From contig CM020510.1 of the NCBI GenBank assembly GCA_009823395.1, positions 10,598,773 through 10,662,772 of the forward strand: DNA of 64,000 nt. Reading direction: 5' to 3'. Positions within the stretch are counted from its first letter, which is position 1. Every line of letters begins with the position of its first letter. The notes beneath the pieces are model-generated. The model was not told the origin of the DNA and made no database searches. It saw only the letters and a list, made by a program, of their open reading frames with translations. This DNA is from Thamnaconus septentrionalis (lineage: Eukaryota; Chordata; Actinopteri; Tetraodontiformes; Monacanthidae). Of this stretch, positions 22,493 through 34,375 are shown one piece after another. The translations under genes and the position numbers were made by a program.

Positions 22493-25400
22493 GTAATAGG
22501 TTTGAATAACCATCATGGCTCACAATATCAATGTCACAAATCCATTAAATTACTTATGAAATGAGTAATAAAACGAGTGATTGATGATATTCATGGCAAA
22601 AAGGGTATTTTTTTTTTTAAACTATTTCGTCAAGGAGTTCATCTGGAAAGCAGAAAGAAATGCAATGAATGCTTGGAAATGATAACTTGGTTATTTGCAG
22701 CACTGAAATTGTTGTTGTCACTTGGTCACTGTGTATCTGTGGGGACAACAGTGGACTCAGTAATCCACACTTCAGTATTCAGCGCAAAAAGCCGCTGCCC
22801 TGGAAGTGAAACAGCAATAAAACCTGTTGGTTTCCAGATTTTAACTTAAGTTGTCAAAAAGTGATAAATGCGGCTCCCTGAGAACTTCCTGTTTTATGAT
22901 ACTGTGTTTTATGATACTTTCTCTATTATATATGATCTTACTTTACTGGTGACTTTTCTATTTCCCACTTTTTACTCAAAGTTTTTACATTTTCTGTTTT
23001 TTACATTCTCCAGTGCAAAAACAAGACAAAAACAAAAAAACAAAAAGCAAAGCATAAAATTAGTGAATAACAGATTTGAGTGTCTCAAAATAATGAATGT
23101 TTGTTTTATAATGGTGCCATATTTCCAAACCCACAATTCCAGTGCTGGAAAAACTTTGGACTGCATATCATGTCATTGGTCAACAAAACGCCTCCTTACC
23201 TTCAACATGTAGAAAGTGCAGCGCTGTCCATGGTGCTGAAGTAGTGAAACGCCTTGTGAGGGAAATTACATCTTTCCATGTCTCCAAGTCCACTTTGTTT
23301 TCCGAATCGACAGACTAGGAATAATTAATGCAGGCTACTATAATGCACTTGAAACAATGCGGGCTGATTGCAGCCTAACAACCTCGCTGGTCGTAACGCT
23401 GCTTCCGTACAGGCGGCAGGCGGAGTTCGAGTTGTAGGAGCCACTCAGTCGGCAAATCTATGATAAATGAATGTGTCAGGTTCCTCAAAAGCGCGGGGAA
23501 CTTGTTGACTCCTGCGTTAATTAACAATTCACTCGCCCTGCAACCCACAGGTACACACACCATCACTGCGGTGCCAAGTTGGACCTGCCTTTGCCCTCAG
23601 AACTGCAGTAACTCTTCACAGCAGAAGCACTACTCAGCGACTTTGCTCCTTGCGATGTGATCACATCACGCAGTAGCTTGCAGAACTGTCAACTGTTCAC
23701 CCATGATGCCAATCTTCCTGTTGCATCACCACCCGATGGTGGTCCGCTGGATTGACATCTGGCGACTGTGGCCTGGGAGAACTCATCATGTCCCAGAAAC
23801 CAATTTGAGACGATTCTGGTTTTGTTTCTTGACGCTTCCACCAGGATTCAATGCGAAGACGAGCGCGTCGGGCTCTGAGAGGATTCACCGTAACAGTAAC
23901 TAAACACTAACAAAGCTATCTGAACAGCACAGGAGCTCGTGTATGTAAGAGATATGTGTATTATTATTTCTGCTGCTCAGCATGTGCGCGTCTTTCCCTG
24001 TCAATGGCCCAGGCAGCATGTGAAGGAGACAGTGACAGGAAGAAAATAAGCGGGAACGGTGTCGGTGCTTATGTGTTCAAACAATCCCCTTGGGAAAAAA
24101 AAGGTTTTTTTAACCCTCACCACTGGTCTCCTGGCTCGTGAGGAACGTGCTTCAGTTTCTGTCGTCATGCACAGCGGGCCACGCAGGTGCTGGAAATAGA
24201 AAGCCATAAAATGTGTCAGACGATTTGTTAAAGGTGAGAAGTCATTCATGTAATCATGGTAGCAAACACACACACACACATGCACTACTGTACTCTCATA
24301 CAGGCACTCATGGAGCAGAACCTCAGAAAGCAAAATGCCAGGAGAATCAAATCACATATTTTCTTTATTCAGTGATGCCACTTTAGTTTTAAAAAAAAAA
24401 CTGCTTAATGATTATCAGGACCATTTTTTGTTGCTTTTCAAGCTGCGAATGCATAATTCAATGCATCACCGCTGTTCAAGGTCCACACTTGAGACAGGAA
24501 GCAGCTACAGAGCAGGGTTGCTATTTCTCTTATTCCATTGACAATATTTCCTATTCTGACTTTGATATTGCACTACAGCCTTAAACTGCGATAAAGTGCC
24601 ATATTTTCTGAGGGATATATAAATTATTTTGATTTGGATGATTCTGCAAAACAAGCAAGTCCCACAGTTTTCGATTAAATTGTTGAATTAAATGCCACAA
24701 TAATCTTCATGAAAAGAAAAAATACGGCAGATAAAAAGACAGTAAAATAAGCTCCTTGACCACTTTTGTGCTCTTCAGTCATAACAGCTCACTTAACCTG
24801 TATTTGAAACATATATTCTGTGCCTGCGGAAACCCGACGCTGCTGACAGAAACACCGGCGTGCTTAACAATAATAATAATCAATAAAACAGCATGTTTTA
24901 CAGTCAGCTGGGGATTCCTGTACTGAAACAGACTGATGTTAGAGGATCTGCGTAAAAACATCTTGTACCGATTTTACGGTGAAACTCTACAAATGTTGCT
25001 GACGCGGCCGTCATTCAACATCGGCTCTGAGGCCGCGACGTCACCGGGAACACCTGGGCCAGAGAAGAAACTCTGTTCCTCGCCTTCGCAAACTGAGCCG
25101 ACGCGACAGCTGTTCTGAGGGCGACTCCCCGCCGAGGCGTAAACAACGGCTCGACTGCAGTCACAGACGGCGTCTGTTTGTCCACTGGCGTCCGTCCGGA
25201 AGGAGAGAAGCCGCAAACGGAACTCAGAGGAGCTCCAGACTCCAGTGAGATCTGCCGCTAGCGTACTCAGGGCTGCGTGACTTTTAGTCTCCGATTCGAT
25301 TCATGTAGCCGCATTTTTCATCTTTATTGGTATCTTTCTGTAATTTCCACAGTTATTGCCGCCAGATTAGTGAAGCAATTTAAGTCCACACAACTCGAGT

Positions 25401-26145
25401 TGATTAGGCCTGTTCCTCCGCTGAGCAAACAACCACGGGACCCTGCAACTTGTTATACAAACTCTGTATTGACAGTAACACAATAAAGCTGCTTTCCTTT
25501 CAACCAGTTTCGCTAAACGACAGCGGCGTCCGTCATTCACCAATAATTGTCCCTTTGAAGAAATCACAGTCTAATTGCTTTATGTCCTTCCATTTTCTTT
25601 TGCGCCATTTGATGGAAAACAAGAAAAAGCTTTTTTTCCCGGCCCACCGCCTCCCCGGCTCGCACGCTTTCTTTGAAACAAATCATTTAATATTTGCAAA
25701 TGCGGGCGCGCGGACCGCGAATGCCAGACGTCGTCGCAGTTTTGCCGGTTGACGTCGCGCTCGAAGCCGAAGCGGAGACGGCTTTGATAGTTCCTCAAGT
25801 GTCGGAAACGGTGGAGGGGGAAAAAAAAAAGAAAAGAAAGGGGGAAAAAAGCTCACTGGCATCGATGCAATGAAAGAAATGAAAAAGTAAAAATAAAAAG
25901 CAGAGACATGAATCAGGAGATCTATTTATGGTTGTGAGTCATGTGGCCTGGCTCTTAATCTTCAGTGGAACATGAAGGAGCCGCTTTCCAGGAAACTGTT
26001 TAACCTCATTTGGCTCCTGAGAGGCCTGTTTTTGTATGAGTGCGCGCGCGCGTGTGCGTTTGAGTGCGCGAGCGCGTTCGCACACACAAACGCGTGTAGC
26101 AGCCTTCAGCCTCGCCGTGGGGGTCGGCGGCGGGCCGCTCGCCAG

Positions 26146-26224
26146 CAGGTGGAGGTGGGTTGGGGGTGGGGGGAAGTTGGGAGGGGCGCCAGCCGAAGAC
26201 ACCTGATTGTGTGGGGGGGGTTGA
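26146..26224. repeat. G-rich low-complexity tract
   Basis: Several runs of three or more G occur close together on the plus strand, including a run of eight or more near 26,213. G-quadruplex formation is plausible. The alternating purine-pyrimidine tract at 26,040-26,058 just to the left could adopt Z-form. Confidence 0.7.
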
Positions 26225-26549
26225 TGATGGATGCCTCGGAGGCTCGTGCACACGCCGCCGTGCGCACCTGCCGCCTGTGCCCCACTTATTGAAACCATGA
26301 ATCAATCTAATGAGCGGGCGGGACTGGGTCGGGACTTCAATAAACACCCCGCCGAGCCGCTCCCAATGCAACGTCTGGCCCCCGATGAGCGATGCTGCGT
26401 GTCGCGACAAATGGGCCCAAATTGGAAAATTGGGCTCTTTCTTCCGAAAGCGACGGCCGCGTGCACGACAAACGCTCTGACGATGAGGACGACTGGACGG
26501 CTGCTGGACGACTCGGGGGGTCGTTTGTGCGCGAGGAGAGACGTCAAAC

Positions 26550-26726
26550 AGGAGGAGGAGGAGGAAGAAGAATAGTAGGAGGAGGTGGAAGATGAAGAGG
26601 AACAGGAGAGGGGGAGGAGGAGAAATAGGGGAATAGGAGGGGGAGGAGGAGGAGGTAGAGAAGGGGGTGGAATCTCAGAGGAGGAATCGGGGAGGAGGTG
26701 GAGGAGGAGGAGGAGGTGAAAGAGAC
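26550..26726. repeat. (GGA)n-like purine tract
   Basis: About 175 bp of almost pure A/G on the plus strand, built from degenerate GGA units. Such homopurine DNA can form triplex structures. Its short open frames are Glu/Gly-rich artefacts of the repeat. Confidence 0.85.
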
Positions 26727-26865
26727 TTCAGCTGTGCGTGTGTGGAAGGGTGAAAGAGCAAAGCCTGGGAGGACGAATCAGACGCCTCCCATCGGTAATC
26801 AATACTGCAGCGGTGACCCGAGCTGGAGCCGGCGCTGTGATTCATCCCGTCTCGGGCTAAAGGGA

Positions 26866-26926
26866 GGTGGGGGCGTGGGGGTGGTGGTGGAGAAGTGCAG
26901 AGGGGGAGGGGAGAGGGCGTGGGGGG
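26866..26926. repeat. G-rich tract with quadruplex potential
   Basis: At least five runs of three or more G lie within about 60 bp of the plus strand. Confidence 0.65.
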
Positions 26927-27600
26927 TCCTGGCTGCCTGACAGAGACAACTCCATGATTGGCCTCTGGCTTTAGCCGGGGCTAATCCACCTGTTGTTGAC
27001 GCCGCCGCCGCCTATTCATCTGCATGTTCATCCGTTAGCGCCATGGCTAAATCCCCCCCCCCAAGACACACACACATACACACACCAGAAAAAAAAACCT
27101 CAACTACTTGGCTCAGAGTGTGAAGTCTGCTGCTCGCTCGGTGAGGAATCACCCCCTTGTGAACTGGATGTGCCTTTTTAGCCGCTCGTGTCAGCGCGAC
27201 ACAGCCCACGCCGCAGATTTCTTTATTTCTTTATTTCTTTTCATCGGGGTCACAGCAGTCAGTGTAAGACCTCCTCTGGTGGTCACGATGCCGTGACCGT
27301 AAACTCACTTTACCCTTCGCTGGTTTAACCGCCGGTGACTCCACTGCCGGCTACCGGAGCGCAGAGGACACGACGACGGAGAGAAGGAGGGAAGGAGGGA
27401 GGGTGAAGGACGGACGGAGGGACGGTGGGATGGACGGATGGCTATTTTAGATTTCTGCCGCCGCCGCCCCTGTGGCCTCGTCCCGGTGGCGAAGGCATTT
27501 TTCTTCATCCGCCAGGGAGGCGGGCGCTAATGAGGCGTGAGAGTGGCCGCTCCCTCAGAGTTGAGTCACGCCCCTGTTAGGAGAGCAGGAGTTAGACTGC

Positions 27601-27620
27601 GTGTGTGTGTGTGTGTGTGT
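27601..27620. repeat. (GT)10 microsatellite
   Basis: A short pure GT array. Confidence 0.9.
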
Positions 27621-28764
27621 CAGAGGGGAGGGGATCTGGCCCAGTCCAGGGGTAAACATCACAAGCATTGATGTGAGAACAACTCAGCAGGGATTTTTCG
27701 TACATCGCTAATCCAGTTTGCCGCTAAGAGTCTCGACGTTTGACTCTCCGACTTGAAATGAAGCTGAATTTCACCACCGCAGCCGCCCCCGACCTCCTCC
27801 CAGCGCCGTCTCTGCAAATCTGTCTCAGGTCGAGGCCGCTGGATTAAACCAAAAAATAAAATGAAGACAGAAAGAAAGATCCAGTGGAGCTCTTTCTTTT
27901 CTTTTCTTTTCAAATGACTGTCAGCCGGTGTTATTCCAGGTTTTGTTTTTTCAAATGAAGCAATTAGTCGGAATCTGTGTTTTTAATAAAGGCCCAGTGT
28001 CTGACGCTCACAGAGAGCTGCTGGTTTGCATAAGAACATAGAATATAATGAAATGATAACAACTCAATCTAAAATAATAAACAAAAACTTTGTGTGTCTT
28101 TATTATTCAATTATAAGCTGCAACTTGTTACATGGCAACCACAGTGAATGACAGCAGCCAAGAGAAAAATAAATCATTATTTTAAACTAACATCACAACT
28201 TGTATAAGAAAGATGGGACATTGGACAACTGAGATTAAGATCAGAACATTAAGATCGCTCGCAGTACGCTTTCTGGCCATGAGATGGTGCTAGATTGTAG
28301 GAACACTGGGCCTTTAAATTCTGCTATTCTCTAGTTATACATTATGTAGAGATCCTTTCCAATTTTCACAAATAACTGAAGAAGCTTGCCAGGAATCCCC
28401 TTGCAGATCGCGTTTTTACGCTTACTGCATGTCAAAGGGATGATGTTTCTCAAATCAACAGGTGCTTTTATTCTGTTTTTAACCGCCTTTGAACTGCATC
28501 TGTGTAAAACCTGTCAAAAGCTGATTAACGCACGAGACAACATCTCAGGGGTAATTTTACACATCATAGTTTTTCCCCCTTCTTCTGTACAACACCAGAT
28601 TGCAGAAAAAAATAACTGGCAATACGATGCACGAGCAGATTTACTGCGGAGAAAAAAACAAAAAACCACACGGCGCACACGACAGGTATCGCACCTGCAC
28701 CGTTTATACTTTCGGTAAGATAACATCAATAACATGAATATGGATTCAAAATGTTTCCCCTCTG

Positions 28765-28765
28765 A

Positions 28766-28798
<33 letters not shown>

Positions 28799-28806
28799 AC
28801 ACACAC
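28765..28806. repeat. (TC)n-(AC)n compound microsatellite
   Basis: About ten TC units pass directly into AC units. Confidence 0.9.
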
Positions 28807-29030
28807 GCTCTGGCTCGCACCCTCTGAGCAGGATTACAAAACTTGTTTAGAAAGTACAAGGTTAGCGGTGGGAGTGACATCCCGCCGCTCCGCCGAGGTC
28901 TCTTATCAGCGTCTGCTTCTTATCACTCAGCTCCACAACAGCAGAGACACACAGAGACTATTTTAGCTGCACCACATTAGAAGAAATTATCTTTATCATT
29001 GTCGTCTGCCTGACATTCTGCCATGTCAGT

Positions 29031-29052
29031 GTGTGTGTGTGTGTGTGTGTGT
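29031..29052. repeat. (GT)11 microsatellite
   Basis: A short GT array. Confidence 0.9.
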
Positions 29053-29312
29053 TGTGTGCGCACGTGCCGGATAGAATTATGCATTAGGAAAGCAGCAGGA
29101 AGTGAGCCAACGCCGATTGGTGCATTGATAAGCAAAAAGTTCAGATTTCTTTTTCTTTCCGTCACCGTTGGTTATTTTTTACCTGATAATATTGTGATAT
29201 TTACGACGTGTCGGCACTTTCCCACTGTCAACAAGATATCTTCACGTGCCAACCAGTCGGCATTTTCTAGCTGTCAATCATTTCAAAAAAACTGTAACTA
29301 TGCCCTTTTTAC

Positions 29313-29400
29313 ATCATCATCAACTTTATTTACATAGCACATTTTAAAAACCATAGGAGTAGACAAAGTGCTGTACATTGGGACATACAAATAATAATTT
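29313..29400 (-). mobile_element. LINE/SINE 3'-end-like fragment
   Basis: On the minus strand the segment reads an AAAGCAC-type core (here GCACTTTG), a TGTGCTATGTAAATAAAG motif and a short ATGATGATG tail. This matches the general form of a very common teleost retroposon 3' end. No target duplication could be fixed, and the family name is not assigned. Confidence 0.5.
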
Positions 29401-31024
29401 CAATAATTGAATTAGAAACATAACACAAGCACAAGGACAAAACAAAACAAACAGGCTCACGTCAAGTGCTTTCTTAGAGGAAGCCAAACAAAGTGGAAAT
29501 AAGTAAAAGTGTATTCAAATGTATTGAGACCTTCACAGAAGGTCTTACTGAGTTAGAAGTCAATACTTTTAATATTTTCTGTTTTAGCCTGTTGTCTAAA
29601 ACTGTTGAGTCTGTTCATTTCCACGGAGTTGAAGCCCTGCAGGAAACTTCAACCCGACTGAAATGCTGCATTTTAAGTCGCCTGCTGTTTTTATCGTAAC
29701 TATTGTGGTTTAATTTCTTCAAATCGGAGCAGAATTTTCGGAGCTACTGAGATGCATCTCCCAACTCCTGTCACATGACCCAACTCAATATGACTTTCTT
29801 TCTCCGGCAATTGGCATTTTTTATTTATTTATTTTTTTTTCAAAAAGGGCAGTTATTACCCGCAACAAAATTATTTCATGCATTGAACTGGCGTGTAAGA
29901 GGAGGGTTAAATTCCTCGCCATGCTCGGATGTGCTGAGGGATGAAACAGGGAGCGTCTTCCAAAATATTCAAACTTGTTGTTTGTGCTTTGCAGATGTCT
30001 TTGTTTGGATTGTGCACCTCTGCCCAATTCCAGCACAAGTCATTTATTCTGCTGGACAGCAGTCAACCCACATTAACCGCCCATTAAAGTTATTTACCAC
30101 AACACTTATAGAGCCAAGACATTTCTAAGAGGCTCTTTATTTAACCTGTCTAGAGAACATTTTGTGTTCAGCCTCCATCAGAAATTAAGTGTTTTGTTTG
30201 GTTTTTTGTTTTGTTTTATCCGACTATATACACATTTGTTTGTCTGGCCAGATGGAGATTTCCTGACTCTTTTATTTTACACATTCATCTGTAAAAGATA
30301 TTGCAGAGAGTATTTTGAAAAAGGAGGCAAAGCTGATTGGTAGAGGAATTACCTGTCTCCCTACCTTCAACGGGAAGGGAAAGGGAAAGTGAAGGGAAAG
30401 TTCCCCTTTGAATTGTTGCTTGCCACACTGCCAGCTGTTTCAATTGCATTGCAAAGCAGAGGAATCTTCCTAATTATAAATACAGTCAACGATCAATACC
30501 ATAAATGTTGTGGACAGCAGAAAACAGTGAAATAAGAAAAGGCTCCTGCAGGCAACTTTCCCTTTCTCTCACTTTGCTTTTCTTCCGCGGTTCAATGCGG
30601 TGACGCTGTGGAAAAATGGGCTGGCTCTAAAGTTTGACTCGGCCCACGTTTAGCCCCGTCCAGATCTGCGTTCTGCGTTCGGTACCTGGGCCTGTTGTCC
30701 TCCGGATCGGATCCTGCTGGGCCGGCTTGAGTCGCCGAACTCTCCTGGTTGGTGGCTCAGGGGGAAGTTTCCACGGTCCATCCTCACTGCTGACACCGGG
30801 AGCTGTGTGTGTGTGTGTGCCAAACTCGCCGGCTAGCCGCTCATCTCCTGCGATCGACTTCACCGTAAGCATCAGATTGTCTTGTGTGTGTGGTCGATTT
30901 GAGCGGGTGGATGGTTTGTGGCTGTGGTTTGCACTTGTGGCTCTGTTGATCGGAGTACCATAACTTTGTGCCGAGTTAACCCCTCGGAGGTTCCGGGGCT
31001 TCACTGCTCGGTCGACTGCGTATG

Positions 31025-31068
<44 letters not shown>

Positions 31069-31288
31069 CGCCTGACGAGTTATCTGTTCCAAATCGGTAT
31101 TGTTCGAGCGACGTTGTGATATTTTCCGCTTTAAACTGTCAGTGGGCGGTTTTTTTTTCATGGACGCTGTGTTTTGCTTCCTCTTCCGCATTGTGGAGTT
31201 GTTTTTGCCGCACGACGCTGTGATTGGTCGCTTCATCCTCGTCATCAGGCGTATCAGCTGGCGACCTCCAGCCAAATAACGAAGTAAA

Positions 31289-31399
31289 ATGCCGCCTAAA
31301 AAGCCTGTAATTACTGAGGAGGACATGGAGGAAATAAAGCAGTCACTCAACTTTGTGTCTGGAGAAATTTCAAACATAAAAACCAACACGTGCAAGTAA
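31289..31399 (+). pseudogene. LINE ORF1 N-terminal fragment, 36 codons
   Basis: It begins MPPKKPVITEEDMEEI and has the charged, helix-forming start seen in ORF1 proteins of teleost non-LTR retrotransposons. It stops at TAA 31397-31399, exactly where similarity switches to ORF2. A full ORF1 protein would run on into a coiled coil and RNA-binding domain, so this is a remnant. Confidence 0.6.
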
Positions 31400-31407
31400 T
31401 TTGAATA

Positions 31408-31690
31408 AGTTATTTTGTAGATGTTGGTCCTGGACTAGCAAAGACAATTCCAAATCTAGGAACAGATGGCGACTAAATGGATACACTGATAGACTGTAAT
31501 CCCCACTCAATGCTCCTGAAAGCAGTTGAGGAAAGGGAAATTATTAACCTAGTAGAAAGCAGTAAAAAATAAAACATCAACAGACTGCAATGAAAACATG
31601 ATGATAAACAGGTCATGGAGGGGTTATCAAAGCATTTAACACTCATCTGCAACTTGTCTTTTCAAACTGTGGGTTTAGTGGAGTACAGAG
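31408..31690 (+). pseudogene. decayed LINE ORF2 (pre-RT region) fragment
   Basis: One frame reads FVDVGPGLAKTIPNLGTDGD, then a stop. Further on it reads KAVEEREIINL and LICNLSFQT. A second frame supplies TSTDCNENMM in the gap. These blocks follow the order of the segment just N-terminal to the reverse-transcriptase core in fish jockey/Rex-like LINE polyproteins. At least three stops and a frameshift break it, and the catalytic core is absent. Confidence 0.65.
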
Positions 31691-32506
31691 CTTCTTCTCA
31701 CTCCTTTTCAAAGAAGTTATTTTTTTTTCTTTGCTCCCTTAAATTTTCTTTCTATATTATTTTATGTTGGGGGAATTGCTTAATAGCTGTTAGGAAGCAT
31801 TGTTAAATATGCATATTCGAAATAAAAAAAATGACAAACCTAGAATATTGTCCTGAGGGGAAACTGCAGAGACTTTATTACAAACTTTAATTAGTTTTTG
31901 TAATTAAAAAGTAAAATATTTGGCCCAGAAAAAACTGAGAGACACACAAAAATAAGCCCATAGATATTTGCGTGTTCGCACAGAGTCACTTTTTGACGCG
32001 ACTTGGTCAGGTCCGGGTGGCGGAGCAGCACAGTTGGAGAGGAGAGGAATGCGAAGAGAGCGACCTCCTCCTCATCCTTGAAATGGAAATGTATGAAGCA
32101 AGCATAAACTCGCTGTGAAGTTCCATTGTGTCCCTCCTGCCTCTGCCAGCCCATATGCCACAAAGTGTCTGGCAGAAGGAGCTTGTAAGGAAATGTTCGC
32201 CCAAAGGCGCCGCTGCTCCCCTATAGCTGAGGGACACTGTGATTTGCACTGTCAGATTAAAGAGATTTAAGATTAGCAAGTTGGAAAAAAAAAAAAGACA
32301 CACACCAAAAAAAAAAAGCTTCTAGTCTTTTTATTAGTGGAGCTTTGTTACTTGGTTATAAGAGATAAAAAGCTGTGTTGTACATTTTCACACAGACATA
32401 GAGCTTGTGCCTTTTTAAGTCTGTATTTTTAATCCATGACTGTATTGGAGCAGACTGGCACTATTAGTAATTCACACAAGCTTATGTTAGGAATCGTGAT
32501 ATTATT

Positions 32507-32630
32507 CATTCATTCATCTTCTATACCCGCTTATTCCAATTCAGGGTCACGGGGGTCTGCTGGAGCCTATCCCAGCTGTCTTAGGGCGAAGGCAGGGTGA
32601 CACCCTGGACAAGTCGCCAGTTCATCGCAG
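32507..32630 (-). mobile_element. 5'-truncated retroposon with perfect 15-bp TSD
   Basis: A 124-bp insertion is bounded by exact copies of AATCGTGATATTATT at 32492-32506 and 32631-32645. On the minus strand it ends in an ATGAATGAATG tail. Its body contains the widespread teleost repeat motif read on the plus strand as GGAGCCTATCCCAGC. A microsatellite-like 3' tail and 5' truncation fit an L2/CR1-type LINE end or a SINE sharing that tail. The unmutated target duplication argues for recent insertion. Confidence 0.85.
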
Positions 32631-34346
32631 AATCGTGATATTATTTTTTTTAAAACAAACGTTTTTATTTTCACATCAAAGCAGACAATTAATATGATCA
32701 GGCTGAATTGTTTCCTGTCTTGTTTAAAAGCAGCTTGACTACTTTGAAAGAAAACTATAAATGGCTTGTGGTGCAACACACCCATCGCTAGCATTCATCA
32801 ATCTTACATGTTCTAACAGTGTACGTCCTGAAAGAAAATATTCAGTTTTGGCTTTGTGCTCCCGATTCAAACAGGCTGCAATCAGCCGTTCAGCCTGATC
32901 GCTGAACTCCAGTGACCTGCTACTTTTGCTCAGCCTATTTTATCACGTGTCTCAATTGCGGCGTGCTGACTGTTTACTATAATGGCCACTACTTGCAGTT
33001 CGAAGCTAATAAATAGACATCGGATGTTCCCAGGCCTCTCAGCAGATCAGCAGAAGGTTTTTTTTTTTTTTTTTTATCTGTGCCGCAGCAGCGGCGGTGC
33101 CCTCATATATCTGCTGGAACACCTTTGAAATGGGGTCGGAATTTGATGAATCGCACCAAAAACTAAGCAACCAATCCTGCCATCATCAGTCCCGCTCTCC
33201 ACTGCTGCTTTTTTAATTGTGTGAATGTCTATCAAGGTTGAATTTTTGTTCCGCTTAATCAGTGCATATCCAAATCCCTTTCAACCCTTTGAACTGGAGT
33301 TAAATGACACGATTTTTGCAGAATTCATTAACAAAAGATGTTATTTTCTGTTATTATTCTATATTTTTTGTTTGCAGAACGTTGTAATTTTCAGCTTTTT
33401 TCAGCAATCACACTTGAATTGTTTTCCTAACAATGCGTGACTGTTTGCCAAGTAAAGTTGAAAAGATCTGATGAGCTGCTTTCTATTCAGAATCAATCTG
33501 TTGGAAGGGTGTTTGCTACAGAATCGACGTATTTTAGATGCTAGCAAACAATCTGAGATTGTTTCTTTTCTCATCTTTTCTCTTTTCTTTATCTTTTCAT
33601 TTTGCTTTGTATTAGCAATAGTTGTAGGTTTTCAGTGGTTTTTACACAAGAGCCAAGTCAAGACTTTTTTCTTCATACAAAGACTCGCTTTGGTAGGATC
33701 TTTTTTTTTGATCCGCCCTAAATAATTCACAATGTGCAGGCACCAGCCTCAAAGACGCCTGTCTTACATCATGTTGTTGATCATTATTCCCCCTATAACA
33801 TTTATTGAATAAAGAATGACACCCTGGCAGTATTAAGGACGTCGATAAGGCATGATTGGATCCGTTCTGCCGTCTGGATCCGGGTTAAAACTGAAATGGT
33901 TCTGTTGGGCCGCGGTCCGGTCGTGAGAATCCATTCAATAGCCTTTTTCTTTTTTTTTTCTTTTTTGCGTAATCCCCCTGACAAACAAACAAACAAACAC
34001 ACAAGCAAACCACCGCACAACAGCGAAAACATGGCTTCACGTTGAGACAGCGCCAGTCGTTTGTGGCTGCAGGATGAGAAAAGGAAGAAGACAGGAAGTC
34101 ATCTGAAATCTGTATTCTGGCACCTGGATGAGTGTAATTGATGAATTACTAGTGCACCTACTTTAAGAATTCATTCTTTTTCAAGGTGCATGACTTCATT
34201 TCAGCCTGTAGGTTGTGCTGCTTTTGTATGGCAACAAGGCTTTTACACAGCCTCAACGCTGAACTTTCCTCTTTCTCTGCCTCCACTTCTTTTGTCTGTG
34301 TCTTGATGAAATGTAGGCTGATTACTGAGCCTGCAGAAGCTGCACT

Positions 34347-34375
34347 GCCGCCGCCGCCGCCGCCGCCGCCGCCGC
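34347..34375. repeat. (GCC)n trinucleotide repeat
   Basis: About nine to ten GCC units within otherwise A/T-rich DNA. No coding context was found. Confidence 0.9.

Larger units (their letters stand above)
22493..30626. other. gene-free stretch with purine-rich centre
   Basis: No recognised gene. Left part is A/T rich. A motif-rich block at about 25,540-25,710 includes the palindrome ATTTGCAAAT (25692-25701). An alternating CG/TG tract occurs near 26,040-26,058. A G-rich to purine-rich region spans about 26,140-26,930. The right part holds GT, TC/AC microsatellites and a LINE-like 3' end. Confidence 0.55.
30627..31835 (+). mobile_element. internally deleted LINE retrotransposon copy
   Basis: The copy appears to have three parts. 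A CpG-rich leader of about 660 bp (30,627-31,288) includes a GT-CG alternating tract at 31,028-31,070. Next is the start of an ORF1-like protein (31,289-31,399). From about 31,408 comes a decayed piece of the ORF2 region that precedes the reverse-transcriptase core, then an A/T-rich 3' end closing near AAATAAAAAAAATG at about 31,822-31,835. The whole ORF1 body, the endonuclease and the RT catalytic core (no YxDD box) are missing. Family knowledge: fish LINEs with a MPPKK-type ORF1 carry such an RT. The left boundary and target duplication were not found. Confidence 0.6.
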
